Positions 5,564-6,474 of a DNA stretch of 6,474 nucleotides are shown here, piece by piece. This DNA is from an uncultured Porphyromonas sp. (GTDB lineage: Bacteria > Bacteroidota > Bacteroidia > Bacteroidales > Porphyromonadaceae). Both the position numbers and the translations under genes were made by a program. Under the pieces are notes generated by a model, which had not been told where the DNA came from, ran no database searches, and saw nothing but the letters and a program-made list of their open reading frames with translations. The first letter of the stretch is position 1, and every line of letters begins with the position of its first letter. Location: contig URKO01000072.1 of NCBI GenBank assembly GCA_900548415.1, forward strand, positions 1 to 6,474. Direction: 5' to 3'.

Positions 5564-6211
5564 CTAAGGTGCCAGACGATTGATAAGCCACGAATTGTCT
5601 TCCTGACGCTCATAGAGGAAGCGGTCGTGCAGACGACTAGGCCGGCCCTGCCAAAACTCTATGCGACTAGGCAATACGGCAAAGCCCCCCCAGTTGTCGG
5701 GGCGAGGCACAGTCTGCAGGGCAAACTTAGCGGCCTCCATGGCAAAGTGCGTATAGATGTAGTTGCGGTCAGGTATCGGGTGGCTCTGAGGCGATATGCG
5801 AGCACCGACACGACTCTTGTAGGGGCGTGTGGCGAAGTACTGATCACTGATCTCCGGCTCTAGGTGCCGCACCGTACCCTCGACATGTATCTGTCGCTCC
5901 AGCTCGTGCCAGAGGAAGGTGAGGCTGACGTGTGGGTTAGCAGCCATCTGCTGGCCCTTACGGCTCTCGTAGTTGCTGTAGAAGATAAACTCCTCACCGA
6001 GGAGCTCCTTGAGCAATACGGTCCGCGAACTAGGGTGTCCATCGGGCGTACTAGTGCAGACTAGCACTGCTGTAGGCTCTAGGACCTTGGGATCGTCCAC
6101 CGCCTCTTGAAGCCACAGCCTAACTAGTTCAAAGGGATCGTCCGTCAGATCCTTACGACTGAGGCTCCTGCGGCCGTAGTCACGTCGTATGTCTTCGTAA
6201 TGTAGATCCAT
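5564..6211 (-). CDS. pdxH: Pyridoxamine/pyridoxine 5'-phosphate oxidase
   Basis: This FMN enzyme oxidises pyridoxine 5'-phosphate or pyridoxamine 5'-phosphate to pyridoxal 5'-phosphate with O2. The 215-residue protein is close to E. coli PdxH (218). Ligand residues appear at a constant offset of four from E. coli numbering: Lys68, Tyr125, Arg129, Ser133, Arg193 and His195 correspond to the PLP-binding set. The FMN side shows SSRTVLLKEL (61-70), FYSNYESRKGQQM (77-89) and ERQIHVEGTV (105-114). The C-terminus WGGFAVL then IEFWQG, RLHDRFLYER and final RLAP is the classic PdxH ending. It is the first gene of the probable five-gene operon, with a candidate promoter box about 67 bp upstream of the ATG at 6211. 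An O2-using enzyme in an apparently fermentative genome is notable, but PdxH is also found in anaerobe lineages. Confidence 0.97.
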   Translation of the reverse strand: MDLHYEDIRRDYGRRSLSRKDLTDDPFELVRLWLQEAVDDPKVLEPTAVLVCTSTPDGHPSSRTVLLKELLGEEFIFYSNYESRKGQQMAANPHVSLTFLWHELERQIHVEGTVRHLEPEISDQYFATRPYKSRVGARISPQSHPIPDRNYIYTHFAMEAAKFALQTVPRPDNWGGFAVLPSRIEFWQGRPSRLHDRFLYERQEDNSWLINRLAP

Positions 6212-6277
6212 AACTGGTATACTATAGGATAGGTGTTGCGAAGCTCTTGACGAGTCCGCCCACCACTCATTCGCTTA

Positions 6278-6285
6278 CAAAGATA
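6278..6285 (-). promoter_or_regulatory. Candidate Bacteroidota -7 box for pdxH operon
   Basis: On the minus strand the sequence reads TATCTTTG, a full match to the TAnnTTTG -7 consensus of the Bacteroidota primary sigma factor. Transcription would begin near 6272, leaving a leader of about 60 nt before the ATG at 6211. The TTG-type -33 element expected about 20 bp upstream is not visible. Position between the upstream region and the first gene makes it the best candidate in the window. Confidence 0.55.
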
Positions 6286-6328
6286 CAGAAATTCGCTCTT
6301 AACGGCTCCGATTTCGTTAGCGCATTTT

Positions 6329-6375
6329 AGTGTCCTATGTGAGAAACTCCAGTTTCCTAGGTGAGAAACTGTAGT
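6329..6375. repeat. Two tandem 22-bp repeats (plus AGT tail) upstream of the pdxH promoter
   Basis: Units 6329-6350 and 6351-6372 share AGT, TCCTA and GTGAGAAACT at the same spacing, differing at four positions, and a third AGT follows at 6373-6375. Within them are alternating half-sites GAAACT (6343-6348), AGTTTC (6351-6356) and GAAACT (6365-6370), so the centre can be read as an inverted repeat with a 2-bp spacer and another with an 8-bp spacer. They lie roughly 55-100 bp upstream of the presumed transcription start, about two helical turns apart. They could be protein-binding sites or a fragment of a dispersed genomic repeat. Confidence 0.75.
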
Positions 6376-6474
6376 GCCACACGGATGGCATCAGGGCTGA
6401 CGCATTATAATCGCTCTGTCAGGAGCTACACATGAGCGACAAAGCGAGGGGATAGATGAGCTCACTATATATAA
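6376..6474. other. Upstream edge without a supportable gene
   Basis: No coding region can be supported here. A 5-bp inverted repeat TGCCA/TGGCA (6375-6379, 6386-6390) lies next to the 22-bp repeats. On the plus strand AGGAG (6421-6425) precedes an ATG at 6432 that opens only seven codons (MSDKARG) before a stop; an in-frame ATG directly after that stop (6456) is open to the window edge for six codons. Whether a divergent gene begins here cannot be decided from this window. Confidence 0.4.

Larger units (their letters stand above)
1164..6211 (-). other. Probable five-gene operon pdxH-tsaB-etfB-etfA-acyl-CoA dehydrogenase
   Basis: Five co-oriented genes are separated by 5, 20, 40 and 21 bp. 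No internal promoter box stands out in the gaps, and the perfect inverted repeat at the end of the last gene would suit a transcript end. The last three genes form a biochemical unit; the first two are unrelated housekeeping functions. The operon is inferred from spacing only. The 40-bp etfB-etfA gap is the likeliest site for an additional start. Confidence 0.7.

Noticed and set aside
5559..5591. GTG start at 5591 for tsaB
   Set aside because: It would overlap pdxH by 28 bp and add 11 residues unlike the family; the ATG at 5558 fits better.
5722..5729. TAAGTTTG on the minus strand, matching TAnnTTTG, as a tsaB promoter
   Set aside because: It lies inside pdxH codons for a conserved segment (AKFALQ), about 165 bp from tsaB, with a 5-bp pdxH-tsaB gap that already explains expression; probably chance.
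6406..6411. TATAAT as a sigma70 -10 box
   Set aside because: It is part of the palindrome ATTATAAT, and the primary promoters of Bacteroidota use TAnnTTTG.

Overview
The window looks like chromosomal DNA from a Bacteroidota bacterium, most likely a Porphyromonas-type anaerobe. This is inferred from protein character, the lack of clear Shine-Dalgarno sites in front of the genes, a Bacteroidota-type -7 promoter box (TATCTTTG on the minus strand) and a fermentation-type acyl-CoA dehydrogenase/Etf set. No database search was possible. Six complete genes are all on the minus strand, so transcription runs from high to low coordinates.

Region by region, in transcription order. 6212-6474 is the upstream region. 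It holds two tandem 22-bp repeats (6329-6372, plus a 3-bp tail) and a candidate promoter box (6278-6285). The five genes pdxH (5564-6211), tsaB (4878-5558), etfB (3973-4857), etfA (2919-3932) and an acyl-CoA dehydrogenase gene (1164-2897) follow with gaps of only 5, 20, 40 and 21 bp, so they are probably one operon. The dehydrogenase gene ends in a perfect 10-bp inverted repeat that contains its stop codon. 854-1163 is a 310-bp non-coding spacer packed with a 67-bp tandem repeat carrying a hairpin, plus an inverted relative of the hairpin and a decayed half copy. thyA (56-853) follows. At the very edge, 1-28 may be the first codons of another minus-strand gene.

EtfB, EtfA and the long acyl-CoA dehydrogenase form a functional module: the dehydrogenase acts on an acyl-CoA or enoyl-CoA and exchanges electrons with the Etf heterodimer. 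The EtfB sequence carries the GDTAQVGP motif type associated with a second FAD in electron-bifurcating Etfs, which would fit crotonyl-CoA reduction to butyryl-CoA in an anaerobe (inference). PdxH (pyridoxal phosphate synthesis), TsaB (tRNA t6A modification) and ThyA (dTMP synthesis) are housekeeping enzymes.

The genes themselves are ordinary. The least explained parts are the two non-coding regions. The strongest single observation is that repeat copies 1 and 2 differ at only two of 67 positions, and those two positions pair with each other in the hairpin stem.
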